A stretch of 64,000 bases of DNA. Origin: Myxococcales bacterium. Lineage in GTDB: Bacteria; Myxococcota_A; Polyangia; Polyangiales; Polyangiaceae. Position 1 is the stretch's first letter. Every line of letters starts with the position of its first letter. The stretch spans positions 62,001-126,000 of the forward strand of contig CAHJWM010000006.1 in assembly GCA_903642325.1 (NCBI GenBank), given 5' to 3'. Positions 17,131-25,631 of this stretch are shown piece by piece. The translations under genes were made by a program, and so were the position numbers. The notes under the pieces were generated by a model. The model saw nothing but the letters and a program-made list of their open reading frames with translations. It was not told the DNA's origin and made no database searches.

Positions 17131-18521
17131 CCCGCTGCGCCGTACTCGCAATTCTGCTTCTTGCAGCGAACGGCTGTAGCGGCGGTGCTGCAACGTCTGA
17201 CGCTGCAGTGGCGGCTCCGCCCGACCCGAAGTCGGGCGGAGCCGCCACCGTTTTGGACGTCACGGCGAACTCGTACTCGAACAGCATCGCTGGGCTCAGC
17301 GACGAGCAAGCGGGCGATTTCAGCTTTGGCCACTCGATATTCAGCCAAAACTGGGTCACCGCGCCGGCGACCACTAGTGGGACGGATGGGCTGGGTCCTC
17401 TGTACAACGCGCGCGCCTGCTCCACCTGCCATTCGCAGGACGGCCGGAGCCCGCCCTTCAGCTCGAGCGGCGGACTGCTCGGTCTGCTGTTTCGCTTGAG
17501 CATTCCGGGCCGCGCTGACAATGGCGGCCCAAACCCCGATCCGGTGTACGGGGATCAGCTGCGCCAGTTCGCTATCCTGAAGGTGCCCGCCGACGGCACG
17601 CCGCACGTGGCTTATGCTGAAACGCCCGGCAAGTATGGTGACGGCACGGACTTTTCACTCCAAACGCCGACCTACAACATCGACGGCTGGAACTACGGCA
17701 AGCCCAGTGCGGGCCTGATGATCTCACCTCGCACCGGCCCGTCCGTGATCGGCCTCGGGCTGCTGGAAGCCGTCCCTGAAGAAGAGATCTTGGCCCATGT
17801 GCACCCACCGGATGCGGATGGCGTGAGCGGGGTCCCAAACCATGTGTGGGACGCGGCGCTCCAAAAGACAGTGCTCGGCCGCATCGGATGGAAGGCGAAT
17901 CAGCCGACTACGCTGCAACAAACAGCGGCGGCGTTCGTCGGCGATATTGGAATCACCGGCTCCCTCTTCCCGACCGGCACCTGCACCTCGACGATGACCG
18001 CTTGCTTGCATGCGGCCTCCGGCGGCGACCCCGACTTCGAGCTGACTGATGATCGTTGGAAAGCCGTCGGCTTCTACATGAAATCGCTGGCAGTGCCAGG
18101 GCGCCGCGATATCGATGATCCTCGAGCGTTACAGGGCGAGGCGCTGTTTCAGCGCTTCGGCTGCACGTCTTGCCACCTGCCAACCCTGCACACCGGAGCC
18201 GACGCGGTTGCGGACGTCTTGAAGAATCAAACCATCCACCCTTATACGGACTTATTGCTCCACGACATGGGTCCGGACTTGGCCGACGGGCGCCCGGATT
18301 TCGAAGCCACCGGGAGCCAGTGGCGAACGACCCCGCTGTGGGGGATCGGTCTGCTGCAGACCGTGAATCATCACGCCTTCCTGTTGCACGACGGGCGCGC
18401 CCGCGGCGTCGCCGAGGCCATCTTGTGGCACGGTGGCGAAGCCGCTACCGCGCGCGAGAACTTTCGCCTAGCGGACGCGAGCGAACGCAGCGCGCTCCTC
18501 AAATTTCTGGAGTCCTTGTGA
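17127..18521 (+). CDS. DUF1111 di-haem oxidoreductase-like lipoprotein
   Basis: 464 residues with a lipoprotein signal (LLAANGC, Cys17) and two c-type haem-binding motifs, CSTCH at 98-102 and CTSCH at 346-350. The second is followed by a stretch ending LLHDMGPDLADG, characteristic of the DUF1111 di-haem oxidoreductase family, which resembles MauG/di-haem peroxidases. It would be periplasmic or outer-membrane attached, so the cell must have cytochrome c maturation. The start overlaps the imelysin stop (ATGA) and the end overlaps the second imelysin (GTGA), so the three are coupled. The order imelysin, DUF1111, imelysin is familiar from iron-regulated loci such as PA4370-PA4372 of Pseudomonas aeruginosa. 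The reaction and electron partner are not established. Confidence 0.88.
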   Translation: MTRCAVLAILLLAANGCSGGAATSDAAVAAPPDPKSGGAATVLDVTANSYSNSIAGLSDEQAGDFSFGHSIFSQNWVTAPATTSGTDGLGPLYNARACSTCHSQDGRSPPFSSSGGLLGLLFRLSIPGRADNGGPNPDPVYGDQLRQFAILKVPADGTPHVAYAETPGKYGDGTDFSLQTPTYNIDGWNYGKPSAGLMISPRTGPSVIGLGLLEAVPEEEILAHVHPPDADGVSGVPNHVWDAALQKTVLGRIGWKANQPTTLQQTAAAFVGDIGITGSLFPTGTCTSTMTACLHAASGGDPDFELTDDRWKAVGFYMKSLAVPGRRDIDDPRALQGEALFQRFGCTSCHLPTLHTGADAVADVLKNQTIHPYTDLLLHDMGPDLADGRPDFEATGSQWRTTPLWGIGLLQTVNHHAFLLHDGRARGVAEAILWHGGEAATARENFRLADASERSALLKFLESL

Positions 18522-19669
18522 GCAAAATAAGCAAGCGGTGGTCCTGCGCCGGTCTCGGCGCATCGTGCTTGCTCTTCGGCTGCGGCAGCACCGGCGCCCC
18601 CGCTCAAGATTACGGCACGCTGTTGAAGAACGTGAGCGAGGACGTGATTCTGCCGGAACATCGCGATTTCGCCTCCCATGCCGACGCGCTCGTGGTGGCC
18701 GTCCAGGCGCTCGAGGACCGGCCCAGTGATAAGTCGCTGAAGTCGGCGCAAGAAGCGTGGCGCGCTACACGCCGAGCGTATCGCGTGCTCGATTCGCTTC
18801 ATTTCGGTCCGGGCTACACGCTGCACATCAGCGAGCGCATCGACGTCGCGCCGGTCAACACCAAGGGCATCGAGGCCCTGGTCGCCGGGACCGACGCGCT
18901 CGACGACCAAGCCGTGGGGGACGCGGGAGGGCAAAAAAAGGGCTTCCTCGGCTTGGAATACCTGTTGTTCGCCGACCCAAGCACCGACAAAGCGCTGGCA
19001 CCGGCCCTCGCTGACGACGATGGCGCGGTTCGGCGCCGAACCTTGGCCTTGAGCATCGCTGATGAAATTCGATGCTCCGCTCATGAGCTGGACGACGCGT
19101 GGGAGCCAGCCACGCGAAATTCCAATGAGGTTGGGTGCTCCGCTCATGAACCGGGCGACGCGCAAGACAGCAACTACGCGGAGCAACTCGAGCAAGCTGG
19201 GTCGGGCAGTATGCGGTACGCGACACAACGTGCGGCGGTCGATGACGTGGTGAGCGGCGGCGTCGGCCCAGCGCTGGAATTGATCGTCGGGGTGCGCTTG
19301 GCCCTCCCACTCGGCTACAAGTCGGGTGGCACCCCCGAGCCCGAATCGGATCCGACGCGGCGCAGCGACAGTGCTGTGGCGGACATGCAAGGCACGTTGA
19401 GCGGGGTCACCGCGTTGTACCAGGGCCACGGTATTTCTGCGGTGATCCATGGGCTCAATCCTCAGCTCGACCAAACTGTGAACGATCAGATCGCCAAACT
19501 TCAAAGCGCGCTGAACGGCGTCCCGGCCCCCTTTGACGACGCGGTGCTTCATGACACCGACCAGGTGAAGGCGGCATATACCGCGGGTAAGGCCTTGAAA
19601 TCGACCTGGAACACAGACGTGTCGAGCGCCCTCGGCGCGACCGTCCAAGCCGACTTCGATGGCGACTGA
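18518..19669 (+). CDS. second imelysin-family lipoprotein, with an internal in-frame duplication
   Basis: A GTG start overlapping the previous stop (GTGA) gives 383 residues. The signal ends at a lipobox (SCLLFGC, Cys22). The imelysin domain shows KGFLGLEYLLF, the Leu-type variant of the motif in place of GxHxxE; this is usual for the second imelysin of such loci. Residues near 180-222 contain an imperfect 21-residue tandem duplication (EIRCSAHELDDAW and EVGCSAHEPGDAQ) that looks like an insertion. The protein is probably a cell-surface or periplasmic metal-binding partner of the first imelysin and the di-haem protein. The frame extends upstream to 18170 inside the DUF1111 gene, but the lipoprotein signal fixes the start. 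Confidence 0.85.
   Translation: MSKISKRWSCAGLGASCLLFGCGSTGAPAQDYGTLLKNVSEDVILPEHRDFASHADALVVAVQALEDRPSDKSLKSAQEAWRATRRAYRVLDSLHFGPGYTLHISERIDVAPVNTKGIEALVAGTDALDDQAVGDAGGQKKGFLGLEYLLFADPSTDKALAPALADDDGAVRRRTLALSIADEIRCSAHELDDAWEPATRNSNEVGCSAHEPGDAQDSNYAEQLEQAGSGSMRYATQRAAVDDVVSGGVGPALELIVGVRLALPLGYKSGGTPEPESDPTRRSDSAVADMQGTLSGVTALYQGHGISAVIHGLNPQLDQTVNDQIAKLQSALNGVPAPFDDAVLHDTDQVKAAYTAGKALKSTWNTDVSSALGATVQADFDGD
19062..19187 (+). repeat. imperfect 63-bp in-frame tandem repeat inside the second imelysin gene
   Basis: Unit 1 begins at 19062 and unit 2 at 19125, an offset of exactly 63 bp (21 codons). Both share the exact core TGCTCCGCTCATGA followed by similar Gly/Asp codons and CGACGCG. The repeat keeps the reading frame. 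Confidence 0.7.
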
Positions 19670-21917
19670 GGTCGCAAGCTCCCTCGTTCGCCGATTGGTT
19701 CGCCATGTGCTCCGCTGTCCAGCGCATGCACCGCTGCTAAGCGGCGTGTGCTTGCTGGCCCTGATGCTCGAAACGCGCCTGAGCCAAGGCCAGGCGCCGG
19801 CCCCGTCTCTGGCGACGCACTCCGCGCCGGCCCCGCCCGACGCGGAGAAATTGCTCGATGGCGCTGCGGCGCCGGATAGCGGGCAGGAGAGCGCGCGCGA
19901 GATCACCGTGCGAGGTAACAAGGCCGACGCGCTGAAGCGTGCTTCGGGCTCCGGCACCACCATCGGCGAACGTGAAATCCGCACCACGCAACCGGAGAAT
20001 AACGCCGAGCTCTTGCGCCGCGTGCCTGGCCTGCAAGTGCGCACCGAAGATCCCATGGGCTTGCGCCTGAACCTCGGCGTCCGCGGCCTGAGCCCGACTC
20101 GCAGCCGCCTGATCCTCATGGAGGAAGACGGCGTGCCCGTGGTAGTCAGCCCGTACGGTGAGCCCGAGCTCTACTACACCCCCATGGTCGAGCGCGTGCA
20201 GCGCTTGGACGTGCAGAAGGGCAGTGACGTGCTGCGCTACGGTCCGCAGACGGTGGGCGCCGTCGTGCAGCTCCACACTTTCGACCCCACCGTTCGTCCC
20301 GGCTGGTACGTGGCGCATCAGGTCGGCTCACGGGGCTACGGGTCTATTCAAGCCCGTTACTCGGGCACCACCGGCCCCGTCGGCTACGTCGCGCAAGTGG
20401 TGCGAAAAAGCGGGGACGGCTACCGCAATATGGGCTTCCACGCGACGGACGCATTCGGGAAGGCCGTCTACACGAACGCAGTCGCGGGGCAGCTGTCGCT
20501 CAAGCTCGGCTTCCACGACGATCGCGCGCGCACCACCTATCTCGGCCTGACCGACGCACTCTTTCGCGAGGACCCGCGTCGCGACACCATCGCTCCGAAC
20601 GATTTTTTCGCCGTCCGTCGCTATGAAGCGTCGGTAGTGCATGAGCTGCACGTCAGCGACGCCACGGCGCTCCGCTCGAGTGCCTTCGCTTATCAGATGA
20701 CGCTGTCGCAGCGCTTGCAGGATTTCGTACGCAAGCCCGACGTGAACGGCAACTTTCCGGAGGTGCTCGACCCCGTCGGCCTGTTTCTCGGGCGCACCAC
20801 GACGCTCCGCGACCGGCGCTACTACGTGGGCGGCGTTGCAAGTGAGCTCGAGCATCGCTTCAAAACCGGACCTGCGTTGCATCGCTTGAAAATTGGAGCC
20901 CGCGCGATCGAGGACGTGGCGCGCCGCAAGCTATTGGCGGGTGACACCCCGACCGCGGACGACGGCACGATCTTGACCGACGACACCACGCACATCCTCG
21001 GCCTCTCGGCATGGCTCGAGGACCAGATTGCGGTCACGGGAAAGCTTTTGGTGACGCCCGCCTTCCGCTACGAGCACTCCAGCTCCACCAAGGATTTTCA
21101 CGTCGCGGACCAAGACCCGAGCGAGCCGAAGCCGGTCTCGGCGACCAGCCACGCCGGCGGCGCGATGCCGGGGATCGGGCTGATCTACGGCACCGCCCGC
21201 GGCAACGCGTTCGGCAGCGCTTACTTGGGCTACTCCGCCCCGCGCGTCGGACAAGCGATCACCCCCCAAGGCCGCGACGCGAACCTACACGCCGAGCGCA
21301 GCAAGAATTACGAGCTCGGCGTGCGCGGGCGGAGCGACTGGCTACGCGCCGAAGCCGACGGCTTCCTGATCCAATTCGACAATCAGCTGGTCTCGAACAA
21401 CCCGCTCCAGGGTGACTCCGAATTCGTGGACGGCGGCCGCACGCGCCATCTGGGCGCCGAGGCAACGCTCGCCGTGCGCCTCGGCAAAGCTCTCGCACTG
21501 CCGCTCGAGCTCGATCTGGGAGCACAGTACACGTTCGTGCAGGCGCGCTTCGTGGGCGGCAATTTCGACGGCCGTAGCGTGCCTTATTCGCCTGAACAGA
21601 GCGCCAACCTGACGCTCGACTTCGCGCACGCGAGCGGGCTCACTGGCCAAGTGGCACTGGCCTACGTCGGCTCGCAGTACACGGACGAACGCAACACCGT
21701 CTTGCCCGGTACGTCCGGGCTCGACGGGGTGATCGACGCGTACACCACGCTCGATGTCGGCGCCCGTTATCGTTACGCGCCGAGCGGCGTCAGCTTTGGG
21801 CTCAGCGTGAAGAGCTTACTCGACAACGTGTACATCTCCGACCGTTTGCCGAACGGCATTTTCACCGCTGGTTTCCGCCAGGTCTTTGCGACCTTCGCAT
21901 GGTCTTCGGACGGCTGA
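19659..21917 (+). CDS. TonB-dependent outer-membrane receptor (FecA-like)
   Basis: A 752-residue receptor. After a long export region (hydrophobic LLSGVCLLALML near residue 30) and an Ala/Pro linker comes the plug: EITVRG near residue 80, LLRRVPGLQVR, LNLGVRGLSPTRSRLILMEEDGVP and VQRLDVQKGSDVLRYGPQTVGAVV. The remainder is a 22-strand-type barrel ending in an aromatic-rich strand (GIFTAGFRQVFATFAW). The plug resembles ferric-citrate type receptors, but the ligand cannot be read from sequence. It overlaps the second imelysin by 11 bp and the HTTM gene by 19 bp. With the Fur-like operator upstream, uptake of an iron complex or another metal is the best guess. No dedicated TonB/ExbBD genes are in the window. 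Confidence 0.9.
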   Translation: MATEVASSLVRRLVRHVLRCPAHAPLLSGVCLLALMLETRLSQGQAPAPSLATHSAPAPPDAEKLLDGAAAPDSGQESAREITVRGNKADALKRASGSGTTIGEREIRTTQPENNAELLRRVPGLQVRTEDPMGLRLNLGVRGLSPTRSRLILMEEDGVPVVVSPYGEPELYYTPMVERVQRLDVQKGSDVLRYGPQTVGAVVQLHTFDPTVRPGWYVAHQVGSRGYGSIQARYSGTTGPVGYVAQVVRKSGDGYRNMGFHATDAFGKAVYTNAVAGQLSLKLGFHDDRARTTYLGLTDALFREDPRRDTIAPNDFFAVRRYEASVVHELHVSDATALRSSAFAYQMTLSQRLQDFVRKPDVNGNFPEVLDPVGLFLGRTTTLRDRRYYVGGVASELEHRFKTGPALHRLKIGARAIEDVARRKLLAGDTPTADDGTILTDDTTHILGLSAWLEDQIAVTGKLLVTPAFRYEHSSSTKDFHVADQDPSEPKPVSATSHAGGAMPGIGLIYGTARGNAFGSAYLGYSAPRVGQAITPQGRDANLHAERSKNYELGVRGRSDWLRAEADGFLIQFDNQLVSNNPLQGDSEFVDGGRTRHLGAEATLAVRLGKALALPLELDLGAQYTFVQARFVGGNFDGRSVPYSPEQSANLTLDFAHASGLTGQVALAYVGSQYTDERNTVLPGTSGLDGVIDAYTTLDVGARYRYAPSGVSFGLSVKSLLDNVYISDRLPNGIFTAGFRQVFATFAWSSDG

Positions 21918-23242
21918 TCCGCGCCCTCGACCGCCCGGTCGATGGGGCGTCGTGTGTGGCCTTCCGCATCTCGTTCGGGGCCGTGCTGCTAGTCGCGACC
22001 GTGCGTTTCATCGCGCACGGCTGGGTCGCGAAGTACTACCTCCAGCCGAAGCTCTTCTTTCAGTATTGGGGCTTTGGCTGGGTGAGGCCCTTGCCCGGCC
22101 TCGGGATGTACGTGCTGTATGCGGCCATGACCGCCGCTGCGCTCGGCATGGTGCTCGGTTTCGCCTATCGCAGCGCCGCCGCGGTCTTCGCACTTGCCTT
22201 CAGCTACGCCCATTTTTGCGACAAGACCAATTATCTAAATCATTACTACCTCGTCAGCTTGCTCACTGGGTTGATGGTCGTGCTTCCGCTCGATCGCGAG
22301 TGGTCGCTTCGAACGTGGCGGCGGCCGAGCGAAACGCGCGTTCGAGTGCGCGCCTGGGTACTGTACGCAGTGCGATTTCAGATCGCCGTCGTCTACGCGT
22401 TCGGAGGCATTGGCAAGCTCGGACCGGACTGGTTGCTCCACGGCGAGCCACTTCGCATTTGGCTGTCGGCCAACACCGAGCTGCCGCTGCTCGGTCGCTT
22501 GCTGAGCGCGCCCTGGGCCGCGCTGGCGTTCAGCTGGTGCGGTGCGCTGTTCGATTTGAGCATCGTGCCGCTGCTGCTTTGGCGCCCGACGCGCACCCCA
22601 GCCTACGCCGTGCTCGTGACGTTCCACGTCCTCACCGCGCTCTTGTTCCCAATCGGCATGTTCCCTTGGATCATGATCGCTTGCGCGCCTATTTTCGGCG
22701 ATCCATCCTGGCCACGCGTGCTCTTCGAGCGCCGAGGCCTGCTCTCGCTCCCGATTGACGGCGTCGCTGGACCAACGCTCGATCGCGCCGGCCGGCTCGC
22801 GGCTTCGCTCTACGCCGTCGTTCAAGTGCTGGTTCCGATGCGCTGCCTGCTTTATCCCGGCAACACGCTGTGGACGGAAGAGGGCTTTCGTTTTTCGTGG
22901 AAGGTGATGTTGATCGAGAAGGCCGGCGATCTCGAGCTGACGGTGGTGGACGCTCGCGGACGCAGTTATCTCGTCGATCCGCGCGCGTATTTGACGCCGT
23001 TACAGGTGCGCATGGCCGCAACTCAGCCCGACATGATCCAAGAGCTCGCCGCGGACGTGGCGCGCGATTACCAAGCGCGCGGCTACGGTACGGTACGCGT
23101 GTATGCGGACAGCCAGGTCTCGTTCAACGGCCGGCTCCGCCAGCGTTTCATCGACCCCAAGGTAGACCTGGCCAGCCAAACCGACGGCTTGCGCCATAAA
23201 TCGTGGATCCTGCCCGCGCCCAGCAAGCCCGCATCTTTTTGA
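21899..23242 (+). CDS. HTTM / vitamin K-dependent gamma-carboxylase-like membrane protein
   Basis: 447 residues with several membrane helices in the first 290, then a soluble C-terminal domain. It has the features of the HTTM/VKGC family: FGGIGKLGPDWLLHGEPL, with Lys173 at the position of the catalytic Lys of human gamma-glutamyl carboxylase (AGxxKLxxDW), and EEGFRFSWKVMLIEK matching the carboxylase GYRFSW region. In animals the enzyme carboxylates Glu residues using vitamin K hydroquinone; bacterial homologues mostly have unknown substrates. Its place as last gene of the imelysin-receptor operon suggests it acts on or with these surface proteins, possibly making Ca- or metal-binding Gla residues. 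That is speculation. It overlaps the receptor gene by 19 bp. Confidence 0.82.
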   Translation: MVFGRLIRALDRPVDGASCVAFRISFGAVLLVATVRFIAHGWVAKYYLQPKLFFQYWGFGWVRPLPGLGMYVLYAAMTAAALGMVLGFAYRSAAAVFALAFSYAHFCDKTNYLNHYYLVSLLTGLMVVLPLDREWSLRTWRRPSETRVRVRAWVLYAVRFQIAVVYAFGGIGKLGPDWLLHGEPLRIWLSANTELPLLGRLLSAPWAALAFSWCGALFDLSIVPLLLWRPTRTPAYAVLVTFHVLTALLFPIGMFPWIMIACAPIFGDPSWPRVLFERRGLLSLPIDGVAGPTLDRAGRLAASLYAVVQVLVPMRCLLYPGNTLWTEEGFRFSWKVMLIEKAGDLELTVVDARGRSYLVDPRAYLTPLQVRMAATQPDMIQELAADVARDYQARGYGTVRVYADSQVSFNGRLRQRFIDPKVDLASQTDGLRHKSWILPAPSKPASF

Positions 23243-23250
23243 GGCGGGCT
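23226..23250 (+). terminator. small hairpin across the HTTM stop codon
   Basis: AGCCCGC and GCGGGCT form a perfect 7-bp stem with an 11-base loop containing TTTTT. It spans the end of the HTTM gene. Weak candidate for part of the operon end. Confidence 0.3.
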
Positions 23251-23267
23251 CGGGCTTGCGCGGAATT

Positions 23268-23371
23268 CGACGCCGAAGGCTGCGACGCGTTGCCGGCGGG
23301 GCGGGTGACCATGAAAAAAAATTATTGATGGTCACCGAGCGGGAACACGGCCGGCTCAGCCTTCGGCGTCG
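23268..23371. repeat. nested inverted repeat between convergent genes, possible bidirectional terminator
   Basis: Outer arms are a perfect 15-bp inverted repeat (CGACGCCGAAGGCTG at 23268-23282, CAGCCTTCGGCGTCG at 23357-23371). Inside lies a perfect 9-bp pair, GGTGACCAT (23304-23312) and ATGGTCACC (23328-23336), around a 15-base AT-rich loop with eight A in a row. The whole 104 bp can fold into a long interrupted hairpin on either strand. It fills the 183-bp gap between the plus-strand HTTM gene and the minus-strand CBS gene, which fits a bidirectional terminator; a small mobile palindromic element is the alternative. Confidence 0.6.
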
Positions 23372-23425
23372 CGCCGCGACTCCGGTCCGGGTGCGGCCCG
23401 GGAGGGCAAGCCGGGTGGGCTCGGA

Positions 23426-24172
23426 TCACAGACCGGGCGGGGGGATTGAAGCGCGGCCGCGCGGCTCGCTGATTGTAGCCAAGGTTTCGAGCAGGTGAGC
23501 CACGCTGGCCGGCGCTTGCGCGCTGCGCGGGCGCAAGTAACGCGCGATGTCACCGAGCGAGATCATACCGACCAAAAGCTCATTCGCGTCCACTACCGGC
23601 AACCGTCGCACCTGTCGCTCGCGCATGGCGGTCTCCACCGCAGCCAGTGAATCATCCGGGGAACAGACGCTGAGCGAACGCGACATAGCACTCGACACGT
23701 TGGTCGCGGCCAGCGCGACGCCCTGGGTGAGCGCCGCCATGCAGATGTCCCGATCGGTGATCACCGCACGCACGCGGCGCACGTCGTCGACTACGGCCAG
23801 GCAACCGCAATCCTTCTCCCACATGATCTGCGCGGCCCGGTGCAGCGTGTCGTTCGGGCTGCAGGTGTGCACCCGAACGCGCATGATATCGTGCACAGGC
23901 GCCTTACTCGGGCCGCCCTCCTGGGCGCGGACCGAGAAATCTCGAAACGCCTTGACCAGCTCGACCGCGAGCTCACCGGCCGCCTCGAACGCGCCCTCTC
24001 CCTGCTGCTCGAGTGAGCGCTCTAAACCCAAGAGCTTGGGCTCTACCGTTTCCCATTGGGCGCGCACCTCCAAGCCGGCGAGGTGAAGTTTCACGCGCAG
24101 CTCGTCACGCAGTTGCGAAAGCTCGGCCAGCACGGAACCAGCAGCATTGCGTTTTGGAAATCGCGAAGTCAT
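23426..24172 (-). CDS. CBS-domain-pair protein with N-terminal helical region
   Basis: 248 residues from the ATG at 24172, which has GGAG 8 bases upstream. Residues 1-90 are helical and charged (LSQLRDELRVKLHLAGLEVRAQ). Residues 93-225 hold two CBS domains: the first runs VHDIMRVRVHTCSPNDTL to AVITDRDICMAA, the second VSSAMSRSLSVCSPDDSL to VGMISLGDIARYL. CBS pairs bind adenosine-type ligands and usually regulate other proteins. The target is unknown. It lies 13 bp downstream of a second CBS gene with very similar motifs, so the two look like a tandem duplication in one operon. Confidence 0.87.
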   Translation of the reverse strand: MTSRFPKRNAAGSVLAELSQLRDELRVKLHLAGLEVRAQWETVEPKLLGLERSLEQQGEGAFEAAGELAVELVKAFRDFSVRAQEGGPSKAPVHDIMRVRVHTCSPNDTLHRAAQIMWEKDCGCLAVVDDVRRVRAVITDRDICMAALTQGVALAATNVSSAMSRSLSVCSPDDSLAAVETAMRERQVRRLPVVDANELLVGMISLGDIARYLRPRSAQAPASVAHLLETLATISEPRGRASIPPPGL

Positions 24173-24185
24173 GGGCAGCTCTCCT

Positions 24186-24701
24186 TCAACCGTTCTCGGG
24201 AAAATTCTGGCGGCCGGTCGCGCGATCCGCGTAGCCGCCCCCGAAGCGCGGAAGGCGGGGTTGGCTGACCGCCGCCAGCGTGTGTGCAACCGCGATCCAA
24301 GTCATGCCGTCGCCGCCATTGGTCTCACGACCCACGAGGTAGGCGAGATCACCGAGGGTGACGATGCCGACCAGCCGCCCCTGGTCGTCGACCACGGGTA
24401 CCCGTCGAATCTTGTTTTGCTGCATGATCGCCTGCACCGTGACCGCGGTGTCTCGCGGCGAGCACGTCTTCACGTCGCGCGCCATGGCGCTCGTGACGCG
24501 CGAGTCGTGCAGGGGCGCGCCCTGCAAGTGCGCGGCCATGCAAATATCGCGGTCCGTCACGATACCCACCAGGCGCCCATCCGTCTCAATAACGGGTACG
24601 GCGCCGCAATCATTTTCCCACATGATCTGCGCGGCCGTGCCCAACGTCTCGTCGGGTGATATGCAGCGCACGTTCCTGGTCATGATTTCGTCGATTTTCA
24701 T
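24186..24701 (-). CDS. CBS-domain-pair protein
   Basis: A 171-residue protein made of two CBS domains (residues 3-65 and 70-130) with a short tail: MKIDEIMTRNVRCISPDETL to GIVTDRDICMAAHLQG, then VTSAMARDVKTCSPRDTAV to VGIVTLGDLAYLVG. It shares AAQIMWE-DCG and ITDRDICMAA-type blocks with the downstream CBS protein, so they are close paralogues, but it lacks the N-terminal helical region. The ATG at 24701 is preceded by AGGA; the TTG one codon earlier is less likely. Stand-alone CBS pairs of this kind are often energy or adenosine-nucleotide sensors. Divergent from the SirB1-like gene. Confidence 0.87.
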   Translation of the reverse strand: MKIDEIMTRNVRCISPDETLGTAAQIMWENDCGAVPVIETDGRLVGIVTDRDICMAAHLQGAPLHDSRVTSAMARDVKTCSPRDTAVTVQAIMQQNKIRRVPVVDDQGRLVGIVTLGDLAYLVGRETNGGDGMTWIAVAHTLAAVSQPRLPRFGGGYADRATGRQNFPENG

Positions 24702-24815
24702 CAAGCGTCCTAGCGCGTCCTAGAGCGTGTAAATCGGCCCCCAGCTGCCAAAGTGTGGCAAAGGAGCGTAATCTGAGCAGTGTAATGCCTCGCGCCCGCG
24801 CGGTATACTAGCAGC

Positions 24816-25631
24816 GTGGACTTTCGGCAGTACGCTGCCCAATCGGACGATCGCCTGGAGCTGCTGACGGGCGCGCTCCTCATCGCGCACGATGCCTATC
24901 CGGGGCTCGACTTTCAGGCGCAGGAAGACAAGCTCGACGAGCTGGCGGCGCCGCTCCGTCGTCGTCACATCGATGAGCTGCCTGCCGCGCTGCAGGCGCG
25001 CGCCATCGGCGACCATTTGTTCATCCGCAACGGCTTCCACGGTAACGCCGACAACTACTACGACACGCGCAACTCATTCCTGAATGACGTGCTCGAGCGC
25101 AAGACCGGCATTCCGATCTCGCTTACAGTCTTGTTCGTGGAGGTAGCGCGTCGCGCCGGTGTTCGCGCGCGAGGGGTGGGCTTTCCCGGGCACTTCCTGG
25201 CGCGCGTCGACGACTCGGACGGCAGCGTGATCGTCGACCCATTCGCGGGCGGCGTCACCCTCTCGCGCCGGGATCTAATCGAGCTTCTGAAGAGAGTCGC
25301 GGGCAAGATGAAGTTTCAAGAGGGCATGCTCGACCCCACGCCCAACCGCCACATCGTCGCTCGTATGCTGATGAACTTGCGCGGCGTGTACGCGGCGCAG
25401 GCCGATTATCCGCGGCTTTTGTTGGTTCTCGATCGCTTGATCGATTTGATGCCCGACGTCACGGACGAGCTCCGCGACCACGGTTACTTGTGCGCCAAGC
25501 TCGGCGCTCCGCGGGCAGCCATCGAGCACTTGCAGCGCTACCTAGGCGTATTGCCAAATGCGGGGGACGTGGCGGAGGTACGAAAATTTTTGGCGCGGCT
25601 CGAACAGGACGCGGCCCAGCACAACAATTAG
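24816..25631 (+). CDS. SirB1-family transglutaminase-like/TPR protein
   Basis: 271 residues from a GTG start. The conserved SirB1 core is clear: LDELAAPLRRR near the N-terminus, LFIRNGFHGNADNYYDTRNSFLNDVLERKTGIPISLTVLFVEVARRAGV, then GVGFPGHFLARV and DPFAGG. The transglutaminase-like core is followed by helical TPR-like repeats (LRGVYAAQADYPRLLLVLDRLIDLMPD, then LGAPRAAIEHLQRYL). The usual Cys of active transglutaminases is not evident in the core, as is common in this family. Its exact role is not established. It ends 4 bp into the convergent small gene at 25628-25957. Confidence 0.85.
   Translation: MDFRQYAAQSDDRLELLTGALLIAHDAYPGLDFQAQEDKLDELAAPLRRRHIDELPAALQARAIGDHLFIRNGFHGNADNYYDTRNSFLNDVLERKTGIPISLTVLFVEVARRAGVRARGVGFPGHFLARVDDSDGSVIVDPFAGGVTLSRRDLIELLKRVAGKMKFQEGMLDPTPNRHIVARMLMNLRGVYAAQADYPRLLLVLDRLIDLMPDVTDELRDHGYLCAKLGAPRAAIEHLQRYLGVLPNAGDVAEVRKFLARLEQDAAQHNN

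Noticed and set aside
18371-20119. Long minus-strand open frame of 582 codons
   Set aside because: It is antisense to the second imelysin and TonB receptor genes, which have signals, motifs and coupled starts. High GC makes such shadow frames common.
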